From NCBI RefSeq assembly GCF_001640805.2, contig NC_066833.1, positions 10,420,473 to 10,484,472 on the forward strand: a stretch of 64,000 nt of DNA, given 5' to 3'. The notes beneath the pieces were generated by a model. That model was given only the letters and a program-made list of their open reading frames with translations, did not search any database and had not been told where the DNA came from. Below are positions 30,340-42,269 of the stretch, one piece after another. Every line of letters begins with the position of its first letter. The stretch's first letter is position 1. The position numbers and the translations under genes were made by a program. The stretch comes from Lates calcarifer (taxonomy: Eukaryota; Chordata; Actinopteri; Centropomidae).

Positions 30340-30950
30340 TGAGTGGCTTTTGCCACAACCATGGCTGCGCACTTTGTCACCATTTGTATTCTGTTGGGGC
30401 ATATTTGCCTTATTAAAACTACTTTAACCTCTATATTCATATCTTTGAATTGAAATCTACTCACATAAACATATAACCATTTTAAAAAAATAAAAAAACA
30501 ATAAAGCATGCTTTGCCTTGTGAAAAAGCAAGAAATGTAAAGAAATAAGTTTTTTTTTTTTAAATGAAAGAACTTTATAGATGAATGCTGCCATTGCTCT
30601 AACAAGTCACTGAATGATTATATCCAAATATAATATAATGTAAATATATAATAATGCTAATTAATATGTGGTTTCGATGGTTAAATTAATTACTTCCATT
30701 CAACTGAAAGATGACCAAACCAAATACTGTATCATTATATTATATATTATTTTTATTATTATGCATCACGGCATATATATGATAAATTATTTTATTTATT
30801 TATCTGTTTTTTGTTGTTCAGCCATAACCCGGTGTTGCAGTCATTTTATTGCATTATGATGTTTTAAATAACTTATTTCCAGTGCACATACCGGTTAAAG
30901 ACATTAATCCCACCCAAACACTCAAATAGGCAGAAGAACAATGATCCATG
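30340..30950. other. AT-rich intergenic stretch
   Basis: Very AT-rich (runs of ATAATATA and TTATTT) with no feature recognised. It lies immediately upstream of the tmem177 promoter area. Confidence 0.5.
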
Positions 30951-31098
30951 GTACATGCTACAACTTTAAAACACACTGTCGTAAAACAGTCGTGCTACAG
31001 CTTGACGGCCGCTAAACCGCTTTACGGACAGGGGTTTCCTGGCGTCATGTAAGTGTATGTTGCTGCTGCGGCTGTCCTTGTAAAGATGTCCACAACAT
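30951..31098 (+). promoter_or_regulatory. tmem177: tmem177 promoter and probable 5' UTR exon
   Basis: After the AT-rich stretch the composition becomes CpG-containing (GTCGTAAAACAGTCGTGC, GACGGCCGC). Two donor-like sites follow, CAT|GTAAGTGTA (exon end 31048) and CAT|GTGAGTGTT (exon end 31098). Either could splice to the acceptor at 31562-31563. The TSS is not defined. Confidence 0.4.
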
Positions 31099-31563
31099 GT
31101 GAGTGTTAAAAGCTGTCTGCTGGCTGTGAAGATAAGAAATGTAGGTTGTTTTTGCCCTGTATCATTTTATCCTATTAAGTGAAATAAAGCGGGTTTCAAC
31201 AGGTGTATTTGCCTTTTAGGTGTCGTTAGCTAATGTCCCTGCAGTGTGTTATGAGTAGAAAATAAGCTGAATGTGTCACCTTGCAGTTTGTTAACGTTGT
31301 ATTGGGGTGTTTTAGGGTCGTTTTTCCGTGTTTTAGCAACAATTAATGCCTGTAGATAGGGATTAGCATGTACCAAAATGCTGAGAAAATAGGATGTGAG
31401 TATATTTTGTCCAGGACTGTTCGAGCATTTTATCATTTAACGTGGGCGACGCGGCTTTAAAGAAAATATTTGAGTCATTTGGTTTGGCAGAGAGACGTGT
31501 TTATCGGTCGTTTTCCTCAGCATGTGTGTACACTCTTGAACGCACCGTCTGGTTCCTTCACAG

Positions 31564-32791
31564 ATGCTGCCCACTGACGTCTGACGCTAAACCACTGACA
31601 TGGCGTTTCGCCTCCTCAAGTACTCGGTGCTTCTTCAGAAGTACCGGACCCCGTTGCTCGTTGCGAGCTGTGGCGGGGTCTTTGCAGCCAACATGTTCTA
31701 CCACCTCTTCCCGGACATGTCCTACCGTCAGCTGTATCAGGCCTGGCACAAAGGAGAGCCGGTTACACTCTCTGAGAAGCTTGAGGAGGTTTTCCAGGAG
31801 GTAGGTGATGGTGCAGAGAATATGAAATGATATTACATGTAGAAATTCCCTTTATTGGCAACTCTTTAGCCATTAAAAAGAATTATATATGTGCAATATT
31901 GTCTGTCAATTATTGCAACAGTTCAGTAATTGAAGTAAGAAGAATTAAAAAATCAAAATTTGTAATGCATGGACGAGCAATACCAATGAAAAAGAGCATT
32001 AGAATGTGCAGTGAAAAGTGACAAAAAATCTTGTAATAATAAAATGTTTTCATTTGTAGGTGTTGAAGGATTATGGTATCAGCTCAACCAAGAATTTCTC
32101 TGCCTTCGCCTCCTTTGGTTTCCATCCAGTCGGCGCTGGTGTCCCTTGGCTTCCCGCAGGGGCCCAAATAGGCATCCCAGCAAACTTTAACAGCACGACC
32201 GACAACTTGGGTGGAATCACCAACCGTAGCATTTTCATCAACGGCAAAACGGTGGACTGGAGCAGCGATGCTGGCTCTGAGCTAAAGGAGGCACTGATGT
32301 TTTCCCCCGAGGCGCAGAAGTTTGCCATAGCGCGAGAGGTTGCCCGCTTGCAGTCTGGAGGACCTGTCCTGAATGCTGCTGTCGCCCCATTCTGCCTGGG
32401 TGGGGTCTGGGTGTACAGTGTGGTGCTGAAGCAGGTGTTCGGGCTCCACACGGGGCCTCTGCTGCTTCGCGGAGCTGTGAACGTTCTAGCGCTGGGTCTT
32501 GGCGCTGTGTCTTACTTCCTCACCTCGGATGCTGTCAGCCAGTGGATTGACTACACCTCAGACAGACGTGCGGCTGGAGTGTCACGTGATTACGCCAAAG
32601 GAGGGGTAGAGTTTTATGATAAGATTCTTTCTAGAAACAAGACTCTGCGCTCTCTGATGGGCCAGAAGGGAGAGGAGATGTATGCTCCCAGTGGGAACTT
32701 GTTTCCTGCTCACCTCCTTCAGCTGAAACACACTCCATACACATCCAGGAGGGAGGGGATCCTTGCTCTGCTGAAAGAGGAGAAAGCTTGA
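31564..32791 (+). CDS. tmem177: TMEM177, mitochondrial inner-membrane protein
   Basis: Two coding exons: 31600-31800 (67 codons, in an exon starting at 31564 after TTCCTTCACAG; donor GTAGGT) and 32060-32791 (243 codons plus TGA; acceptor CATTTGTAG), joined in phase 0. The 310-residue product compares with 311 in human TMEM177. Shared signatures include YRTPLLVASCGGVF.ANMFYHLFP, LPAGAQIGIPA, the motif around TVDWSS, AQKFAIAREV, GGVEFYDKIL.....LRSL and the region MYAPSGN. Hydrophobic segments lie at about 17-35, 169-190 and 199-222. In the family, the protein stabilises COX20 and helps newly made COX2 mature in the inner mitochondrial membrane. The start is the first ATG in the exon that gives the conserved N-terminus. 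The gene is intact. The next gene, ptpn4, is also its neighbour in human. Confidence 0.96.
31801..32059 (+). other. tmem177: tmem177 intron
   Basis: 259 bp, GTAGGT to TTTGTAG. AT-rich, with no internal feature. Confidence 0.9.
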
Positions 32792-33055
32792 AAAGAAACG
32801 GGCCTCACATGAACAACTGTAACTGTGTTTGCCTCTGAATAGACTGTAATGGCATGGAAGGGTCTCTGAGCTTTTTTTTAGCAGTTTAAAGTGAGTGTTA
32901 TTTTATGTAACATTTCATGAATCCTAAAGTGCAGAACAATTCAAATTACAAGATAGTCTTGTAAACGCCCTGGGTGTCAAATATTTAGTGACCGGTGTGA
33001 CTGGTGGCTAATTCTTTACTCAGTGTACAAATAAATGACTGTATTTTGAAGCCTG
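32792..33055 (+). other. tmem177: tmem177 3' UTR with polyadenylation signal
   Basis: Non-coding sequence follows the TGA. A canonical AATAAA lies at 33030-33035, which predicts cleavage near 33050 and a 3' UTR of about 260 nt. Confidence 0.65.
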
Positions 33056-34640
33056 TTCAGAGAATGTGTTTTTATAAATATTTAGATAAATTTGATAGAT
33101 AAATAGATACATATGTCTTTTCCATGCAGAAAAAGGTGTCATTTTTTGCTCAAGGGCACAAATGTAGAGTGGGAAAGACAGAAAGATGAAAGCTCCATCT
33201 TCCTGTCTTCCCCAATGAATAACATCTAATTGATGATATAAAGTCCCTATTAACAGCAATATTCTTTTATACGTCTCAGTAGGTCTCAAGTAACCCTTAT
33301 GGAGAGTGCCCACACATCATTTGCATGACCCTGACTAATTTTTTTAATGATAACAATCTTAATATGCAGCATATCATGACTCAGAACTCATCGTATAGCA
33401 CCTGAGCTCCCTCAGGTTGTCTGTCTGCATATTAACAAGGATCAGATATGGTGTTTTAATTACATTTCCAGCCTTGTACCCCGTGGACTGAACTAAATTT
33501 AGAAACATGTAATTAATAGTGTTGCAGACGCCATGCATTGACACTTTTATTATTGTCCTTACGTGGGCCATTAAATAGCAGTAGGTGGGAATTTATCCTG
33601 TGCTTTTTCTCTATTGGGAAAATTAGATCAAAACCAAATGGTACACGTTCTGATGAAATCTGGATGTTGAAAAGAGTAGCAGGACTTTCTTAATCAGGAC
33701 AGGTTGGACTTGGCCTTCTCTGACAGCAAGTGTCCCCCTACAGTTGTGCCCTTGAGCAAAAAGCTGAATATGTTCCAGATTGTAGACTTTGACCTTCTGC
33801 ATTCTTCATCGATAAATACTTGAGCTAAGTGTTTGTACTGTTCCAACAATAATCCCCTCATCATCTGGTCCTATTATATTGAAAACAGAGAGAAAAAAAA
33901 TGTTCTTATCAAGAAGAAGTCAAAGGAAAAAAAGAAGCTTTGACTGAATTTTTAGGGCTACTTCATCATTTTACTGACAACAAAGTGGCTTTTGAGATAT
34001 GTATATCAACAACACTGGGCTTATTGTCTTGTTCTCACTGCTCCGCTTCATCTGCTTACTTCATTGTTTGCCCTGCAGAGAGAACTGTACAATGGACCAT
34101 TGTTTGTTGCATTATAGGCTGTTTCTCTTTAGAGCCACTAGAGGTCAGTACAGCCCACATTACCACTCTCTCAATTTGCTACTGGCTTTCTTTTATAGTG
34201 TCTATGAATGAGCAGAAAAGTAATTTTCATAATTATATCCATTTTGAAAGTCATAGAATGATATTCAATCTGAAACTATGTCTTCTTTAGTGAAGGAGCT
34301 ACATGAAATTCAAGTTAAAAAGACATTCCCAATGCTAATGCTGTGGAAAAAAGCTGAGAAAATTGATGATGAATGAATGTAATCTTATTTTATTTTATGA
34401 TTCCTCAGCTCCATACAGAAAATGGAGCCTACATTTAAGGTATACAAGCTCAAAATTTCCTATTATTTAATGTGTACACAAACATGTTGCAGCAGATAAT
34501 GGTAAAACACCTCTGTTAGCTCCTGATATCAGTGTTTGTGACCGCATGGTGAGAATGTTTTGACAGCAGCGTTTAACCAACGCAAATAATAATAATAATA
34601 ATAATGATAATAAAAGACTGTCGGTATGTTCTACCTGGGT
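33056..34640. other. Intergenic region between tmem177 and ptpn4
   Basis: No gene is recognised; the ORFs near 33940-34290 have no family resemblance. A CTCF-like core (CCACTAGAGGTC, 11 of 12 positions) lies at 34135-34146, and an AAT microsatellite at 34585-34613 just before the ptpn4 promoter. Confidence 0.5.
34585..34613. repeat. AAT trinucleotide microsatellite
   Basis: About nine AAT/GAT units. Confidence 0.85.
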
Positions 34641-34794
34641 GCGCTCAAAAACAAACAGCGCGCCTCCCGCTCCGTGACCCCGCCCCTGTGCGCTCGGGTT
34701 TGCGCCATTACGTCGCTGTGCTGATCACTGCTGTGGTGCAGGCAGGCAGGCAGGAAGGCAGGCATATAAATCAGCTGCAGAGAGACCAGGGAGC
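34641..34794 (+). promoter_or_regulatory. ptpn4: ptpn4 promoter with GC box and TATA box
   Basis: The sequence contains GACCCCGCCCCTG (GC box, about 34677-34689), a CRE-like TTACGTCG near 34709, a GGCA tetranucleotide run (about 34739-34763) and TATAAA at 34765-34770. A TATA box there predicts a start near 34795. CpG content rises sharply compared with the flanks. The link to ptpn4 is by orientation, order and the downstream donor. Confidence 0.55.
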
Positions 34795-35271
34795 GCTGAC
34801 AACAACGGACAGGCTCATGTTAGAGAAAGTCAGAAACGCAACATTTGCCTGTTCGGTGATTTGATGTTTAGTTTTTTCCACTTGTAAGCTTTTTGCTGAT
34901 CGCGTTTTCTTTACTTTTACGCATGCGTGTAATTATATTTCACATTCTGTCGACCTGAAATGACTGATAGTCGCCGTGTCTAGCCAATGGTTACTGCGGG
35001 GGCTTCTGTCTTGTGGATTATCCGTCGTCGCCGAGCCAGTCGCATGGTTGAGCCCGGAGGAGGCCCCGCTCTGCTGGATGGATGTGTGTGAAGCAGCGCC
35101 GGACTCCGAGTACTGATGAAGACGGTGATAGTGATGATGCTCGGGTTTCATCGGCAGTGCGTGAACTGATCTTGGATGTTCGGGCTATATCGCCCATACA
35201 AAAACCATTTCCTCACACAACAAAAATTATATTCCTTTAAAAACTGGACGCCCCTGGAGCAGTTTATGACG
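34795..35271 (+). other. ptpn4: Probable non-coding first exon of ptpn4
   Basis: It ends at a strong donor, ATGACG|GTAAGA (exon end 35271). The leader would hold several upstream ATGs. These include a 34-codon ORF at 34987-35091 and one starting at 35176 that stays open to the donor and, if spliced to 56760, stops in a TGATG overlap with the main start. Inferred from promoter elements, CpG content and donor; the next recognisable exon is 21.5 kb away, and other leader exons may lie in between. Confidence 0.5.
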
Positions 35272-38200
35272 GTAAGAAAGACACTCATTCACAGGCCACC
35301 AGTTTTTACAGCGGACTGACGTTAGCTAGCTAGCTAGCTTAGCGCTGTCACTTTTATCCAAGTTGCTGCCCCCACCGCTAAATTGGCTGATATTGCGAAA
35401 TAACATTGGGATAACGTTATTCCGAAGGGCCCGTGTTGTAATTACACTTGTGCCTGTTGGGGTGGGGTCTCACAAAAAGAAATGGAAAGTGCGAATATAC
35501 ATTTTACTTCATAACCTCAATAGCCAGTGCTTCTGTAGCTTGCTTGTTAGCTAGCTGACTCTTAGCCCATTCAGTATCTCGCAGCTTACTTTACATAGCT
35601 GCGAAACAGCAGCTAATCCACTATGCGCAGCATTGGTATGCATTTAAAGGTTTATTGAATCATTAAAACTTTATTCTGCCCTCCTGTAGTCGACATATAG
35701 ATTTTATTTAAGCAGGCCGTTAATAGCTCATTCATTGTACAGTGCACAATAAGCCCTTTAATGACAGGGTCCAGTTGGCGTTCAATGGGACCAGTGCGGC
35801 GTTAGTTATGTTACGAATGCGGCTTTAAAAATAACATTGCTTTATCATAAGCAACAGCAATTAATTAGTGATTATTGGGAGATTTCCATCGCCGTGTTTC
35901 GGCAGTAGAGTGCTGTTTGACTCACCTAACGTGATTACCTTATTCACAGTCCGAAACGATGAATAGATCCAGCGGATACTGGTCATTCAGATAAACTGGA
36001 TGTGAGGATTTTGTCATTCATTGCTACATGATTGGTGAGGCACCGTTTATTGTAACTGCTCTCATGTACGTGTCACATCCTAGAAATGAGAGGGCCTGTA
36101 TGGATAAGCTGCTTATTGCGACCCTGCGTTTATTTTTGCATCAGTAATTGCTTATTTTATTGCTTTGTCAGTGACAGGAAAGGGCTCCTTGTCTGCTGGG
36201 CGAAACGCTGTTAAATTTGTGGTGTTAAGTAATGGATGTGAGGGTTTGCTGTGATAAGGCGTCCTGCTTTTTTTCGATGACGTAATCCTCCACCATCCGT
36301 GCCACATCTTTTGGGTCGCAGTCGGTTCCTCTGCTGCCTGCTGCTTGCCAGTCTGCTGCCGCTGCTGAGATCATATGGACCCTGCTCCGTCCTGTTTTGT
36401 CAAGCCTCGATCCCTGCCTCCCTGGCTCTCTCTCGTCCTTTTTTAGCTATCTAAGCTGCAGAAATGACTTTAGATGCCATGTCACACTTGCTTCTGAATG
36501 GGATCTCAGTTAGGGGCAGCAAAGGAATGAGTGGTGAATGAAATCTTGTAGCTGGGTTCATCAAAATCACTGGCTCCAGAAAGTGTGACTGGGGATCCCC
36601 CAGGGATATGTGAAGGGGGCCTCAGAAGCTCCCCACATATATCCTGTGTAAATTTACTGACTTTTTATCTGTAAGATGAGACAGTGGGAATTGTTTTGAC
36701 AAGGGCTTTTCTACAGTATCCATTTCTGAAGGAATCCCTATAAACAAAAAGCTTAACAGATGGGCGTCCAACAAAATGTCTTTGACCTAATGTTTGTGGC
36801 TCTTCTTGACCTGAATACATTTGGGAATCTCTGTCTGGGGGCTGATGGTTACTGAAACTGAACTACTTATCTTGGGAATTAGGCCTGCCATGTTGCACAC
36901 GTTTTATTCGTGACACCATTCTAGGCCTTTATTGCCACCTATATTATATATTAAAGCAATGTAGAAGTAAGGATTATTTTGCATTAGATTAGACTATTAG
37001 AAAAGTATTTGTCACAGCCTTGTTAGCTTGTACACTCCTTTGCCTGGGTAATTACATACCTTTACAGCTCACTGAGTTGTGTTGTCAAATGTCGGCACCA
37101 CCAAAATGTCACAATTATGTGTAATTGTGGAATTATTTATAGTGAAATACACCCTTAACAGTGCTCCACATTGTTGTTATCCCTTAATTATAAGATTTCA
37201 GCTGTTTATTTTTATCTGACCCACCTATTTTTTTGTTTCCACACAGTTTGTGATAGGCTGACCACTCAAAATGCTTCTTACTGCTGTTGAAACCATTCCA
37301 AAACCCCAAATAAAACTCTGCACCTAAAGCTCCGCTAGAATAAAGAGAGGAGAGTCAGGATCTTTAAAGCCACAACCCTTAATCATTAAAAGAGAATCCC
37401 ATCTCTGATAGCTGAAACATATACTAGGATTGGAAGCTGTGCTGTAGTGCTGTTGGTACGCAAACACAACTAAATAAAGCCTAGCAAAGTTTGTTTTCAT
37501 TAAATAAAAATGCAGCCTGACTATTTTTTATTTCAGTGCATATTATAAATTCATAAATGATGTGCTGAAAGAATCCTAGATTGAACTTTCCTTGCTTTTT
37601 TGCTCTGTCCAAACCTGAAGAAGTAGTTGGACTCAGCTGGGGAAGATGAAATTGCCTGTGGCAATGGCCCCGCTTCACTTGAGCACTGCACCTGAACCAG
37701 ACATCCCCATGGTTTACAACAGAAGTGTGTCTCTGAGACAGACGGAGATAGTAAAAAGTGAGGCGCAGTAGTGAGGAGAAGATATGGATAAAGAAGGATG
37801 GGAGGAAGACAGAAGGGGCACAGGTGTGTCAGAGGTAATTGGGATTAATGTCACCTGTTAGCAGGGTGCTGGGGGATCCCATGGGAAAAAGCTGGGAGTC
37901 AGGTAGTATCATCAGATCCCAAGGCAGCTTGGGATCAAATTTAACTCGGGAAATGTTGCAGAGGAAAGTGCAGTTTACTCTACATTATGTACAAATATTT
38001 AAACCAAGAATTTTATGTGTCGGTTAATAACATCCCAAATGACAAATCATTTCAGACGGTTGTCTTCACTTAAGTGGAAATAATTCTCAGTCTTGAAGAA
38101 TAACCTGCAGTTTGAGAAGTTGTTGGTCAGTATTGCATTTAGCAAGGGTCTGCATCAAGAACAAGAAAAAAATAGTTTATGTGTAGAGTTTTGCCTTTGT

Positions 38201-40438
38201 GGTACTTCATAGAAGAATACTGTTTTACAGCAATACTTTACAGCACCACGTCTTGATGGGTGTGAGCATTCGACCGTTTCACGTGTGGTGAATATGGGAC
38301 GTTTGTCCACTTTGGCATCTTTAGACCTCTCACTGACAATTTGTCCTCATGCCATTTTTGCAGATGCATCTCCACAGGTTTGACTGGTGCCTGTGGAGAA
38401 GATGCATAAAGACGTCCTCCTTGTTAAACATAGTAAACTGGCCCACATAGCAGCAGAGTGGTCAAAGGTCAACCATTGTTCTTGCTGGGTTGAAAGGTGG
38501 AGAGATGTGTATATACTGTGGGATTGGCTAATATTAGCAAATGTGAGGATGGTTGTATGCTTAAAGATTCTGTTTTAAATGTGTAGAAAATCGTGGACGA
38601 AATGCAAAATCATCAAATGAGGGCAATAGACCAAATGCCATGTCCTTAAATAAATAGATAAATTAACACACAGACATGCATATATATATTCCCCTATGTA
38701 TATCTTACCTACCTCTCATCTCCTTTCTTTGAGTGTTCAACGCTTCCTTTTCTCTCTATCTTTGTTTGACACCTTATTTCTGGTAAGTCTCAAGATTGGA
38801 GAGGCACACCCTACCACTTAGCATGGTGCTCAGTTGTGCTGACAGCTCAGTATTTGGTGTGAACTGACAAGTGGTGGTAAGAAGACTGCTAGCTGTGTGC
38901 TGCAGGCAAGATACATTATCAGGATTTAAAGATGCTAGCATTTGTGTATCTCACATTAGTAGGCTTGGAAATGTTGCCAGAAGCACTATGAAAAAAAAAA
39001 GTAAAAAGTAGTATTGGTGAACTTTCTCTTCTGGCACCAGTGACTTGCATGACTATTTTTGAGCCTATATATCCAGTTTCTTATTCACTATCGATCTACT
39101 GTGGTTCATTTTATCCCGATACCCAAATTAACTCATAAGATCCTCCTCTTTTATTTGAGTGTCACCAGGCTCCTTGTGACCATTGCTGACTGTTGGTGAC
39201 AGCCTGTTCATGTTTAACCAAGAGGACCAGCTGTCAGCCCATTCCACTCTAACCCACTGGAAAGTTCACAGTCCTGTTTGCAGTTAGGAAGCGTTCTAGG
39301 CTTAGCCATTGATAGGCAGAGTTTGGCCATTTCATTTTGCAGTGGCCGACCTTTCTGGTGCCAAGTTGGTTTTGATACTGTTCCAGTTTATTTCTTGAAT
39401 GTTATGCATCTTGCATCAGTATTTAAAATGAGAGGCGAAACAGTTATCTTCCATTAACAAATATGCCTAATGTGGTGCAGGCCTTCACAGATACAGTTAT
39501 GCCTAACTTGGCACAGGTCCATAGCACTCCCAGATCACCATCATTGTCTTGAGCCACAGTTCTTTCAGTCTGTCTGACTGGCAGTCCTTAAGTGAACCAG
39601 CCATAGCCATCCATTCACATAAATATCCAGCCAGGGAGCTCTCAGAAAGGCAGCTAGTTAGCGGTCTGTTGCTGGGGTGGATATGGCACGACTCTTCAGC
39701 GAAAAATTATCTTCCAAGCCCTAAACACAGCTGTGTTTATTCTGTACAGGATGCCAGGATGAAGGTGCCTTGACAGAGCTAGACTTCTAAAACAGAGAGC
39801 AAGTACTGCCATATTAATAGTGACACATTTTCTTACAAAGAATAACTACGTCAGTAGTCTCAGTATCATTCAGAAAGTAGCAGAGAAGACTCGCATGCTA
39901 TTATTTTCTGCCTGTGAACACTGGGACAAAAATAACAGTGGCCTTGTGAATTGGGTGTAAATGATTGGGGGTAGATTCAGTCTCTGGCAGAAAAAAGCCT
40001 TTCATTTTGGAATGAACAATCTTTATTCATAGTTGGGCAGTTGTATATAGTCTTATATATCACAGCGATTCTTCATGCTTATATAAGGATGTTCTAAGTA
40101 GTCTTGTGAGTATCTGTTTCTGTAAAAAATCACTCAGTAATATATATGAACAGAACATGAGTGTATATTAGTTTTAGCTTGCCTCCTGAATCTGTCTGAA
40201 TGTGTTTGTTTCATTTCAAGATTTTATTTTAGATGTGTTATTGTCAGATCAGGGTCACCTCTATCTTCTCTCCCCTTCTTGGTGTCCGGCGTTGGCGTAT
40301 CTGGATCATGCATAACTAATCAGATTAAACTGCATTTTATGGTAATGATGTTCTCAGTTAGAGGGCAGCCATAATGGTTTGATTAGCTGTAACAGCACGT
40401 TATCCAGCCAGAGAGGAGCTAGAGACAGACCCCCTACT

Positions 40439-40439
<1 letters not shown>

Positions 40440-40497
<58 letters not shown>
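40440..40497. repeat. Compound TC/AC microsatellite
   Basis: About twelve TC units followed by about sixteen AC units. Confidence 0.9.
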
Positions 40498-40501
<4 letters not shown>

Positions 40502-42220
40502 ACAGTTCAGGCATAAAGGATTCATACGACACCACAGGGAATAGTGACTCTTCATGCATGCATGATATCGGATTCTTACCTGTAAATATTTTTGATGCCC
40601 TTATTAATTATGCCAGTATCTCAGGGTGAAACAGAAAGCACATCTTGTGATCCCATATTATACTAATAGAATATATATTTTTCACTGACATTGAAACAAA
40701 TGACTTCCTTCCTGCATTTTGAATTGTTGCTGGTGTGGTGTGTGTGATTGGAGTGTATCACATTCAGGTTTATTCTATTGGCTCTTGGAGATCTCTTTAG
40801 GTGTGAAGGTTTGAGATTGGGTCTCTTTGGCCATCATACTGTGTCATTACACAGTGAGAGGACAGCCTTCTTTCTGTCCTACTGTTTGTTAGACGCTCTT
40901 ATCTGCTCTTATCAAAGGTCCCTCTCAGAGGATCATACAATAAAAAGAAAGCACATATAGGATCTGGGAAATAAAGGGGGGGTGTCATAAAATATGAAAG
41001 AGGTTATGGAATTCATTTCATTTCATTCATCTTTATTTTAGAGGATTATAGACGGTGCTGTTTTTAATTAATTCTGAGCAAATAATGCATAGGAAGCATA
41101 CATTCTGTCAGACATCTACTCTACTATGCCATGGCAACATAAAGAGTGGCTCTTGATATATGTTGTAATTCAACATCCCATATTGTCTCCATTATGTCTC
41201 ACTTACGTGTTCTAACCCAGTTTCTGTAAAATGCAGGGCTAGATTATACAAACAGAGCCAGAAGATAAAGCTAGCTAGATTATGGTTCAGGGGCTGTAAG
41301 AGAGACCTAGCTAGCTGTGCAGAGGTTGGATTAGGGGAGCGCAACATAAAGACATTAGAGGATTAAAACGATCACTGGCTATATGAGATTGATAGATGCA
41401 CGGATGGCCACTGGATAAACTGAGGGAACAGAAGAAAAGGGCACGGGATGGGTGGCTGGCTTCATTTAGTTACATAAATAGGGTACCATTTTGGAACACA
41501 GTGTCCATTGCCACATGGAAATTAGACCTCTAGGCTTAGTTGTCCTAATTTACATCTCTTTTTTTCTGTTAATCAATGATCGTTGTCCTTCCCAGATAAA
41601 CTCCTAATCATAAGAAAAAAGGTACCTGTACCCTCTGCCAGTTTCTTTTATATTGTGAATGCATTCAGATTTGTTGAAATTTGCAGCTGTTGCAGCTCTC
41701 AGTAATTGAACATCTACGTTTCTGCTAATGTTGTCAGATAGTGATGTGAAGTTGTCTGTTTAATTTGGGCACAGTGTTTAAGGTTTGATTTATTCAAATC
41801 TAAAATTCATACTGAAAATGTAGTCAGAACATAGCTATAATACGGTAACAAAAGTATTGCATGTGCTTTGGGAATTACTGCATCACACTTGGTCAAGTGC
41901 CCTCAGACTCTGGCTGGATTCAGAATGGGATTAAGATGATGAAATCAGCCTTTCCCCACCACCACCACAACTCCATGTCATCATATTATTAAAGAGTATC
42001 CACTAAATGATATGATTTTAATCAAACACTTTTTATTGGAGAGGGGACTCCTTTCCACTGCAGCCCCTCCCCCACCTTTACACTCCTCAGGTATGTGAGT
42101 ACAGCTGGCTCCCAGCTCTTCACTCCAGAGTTATGCTCCAGTGCATGTTTTGGCTTGTCCTTTCCTTCACCATCACCCATCCCATTTTCCACCAAAATGT
42201 GTTTACACTGCCACACATCC

Positions 42221-42269
42221 ACGTCTATGCACCTTTAGACGTAGACGCACAACATTTCCTAAAGGTGCA
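42221..42269. repeat. Nested perfect inverted repeats
   Basis: TGCACCTTTAG (42228-42238) and CTAAAGGTGCA (42259-42269) are perfect 11-bp inverted repeats 20 bp apart. Inside and overlapping, ACGTCTA (42221-42227) pairs with TAGACGT (42236-42242). It may be a relic of a foldback transposon. The function is unknown. Confidence 0.6.

Noticed and set aside
31442..31804. 120-codon open frame overlapping tmem177 exon 1
   Set aside because: It starts at GTG, is in a different frame from the conserved TMEM177 sequence, and shows no family resemblance. It is a shadow of the real gene.
32071..32451. 126-codon antisense frame within tmem177 exon 2
   Set aside because: It lies wholly opposite a conserved coding exon, with no own splice or promoter evidence.
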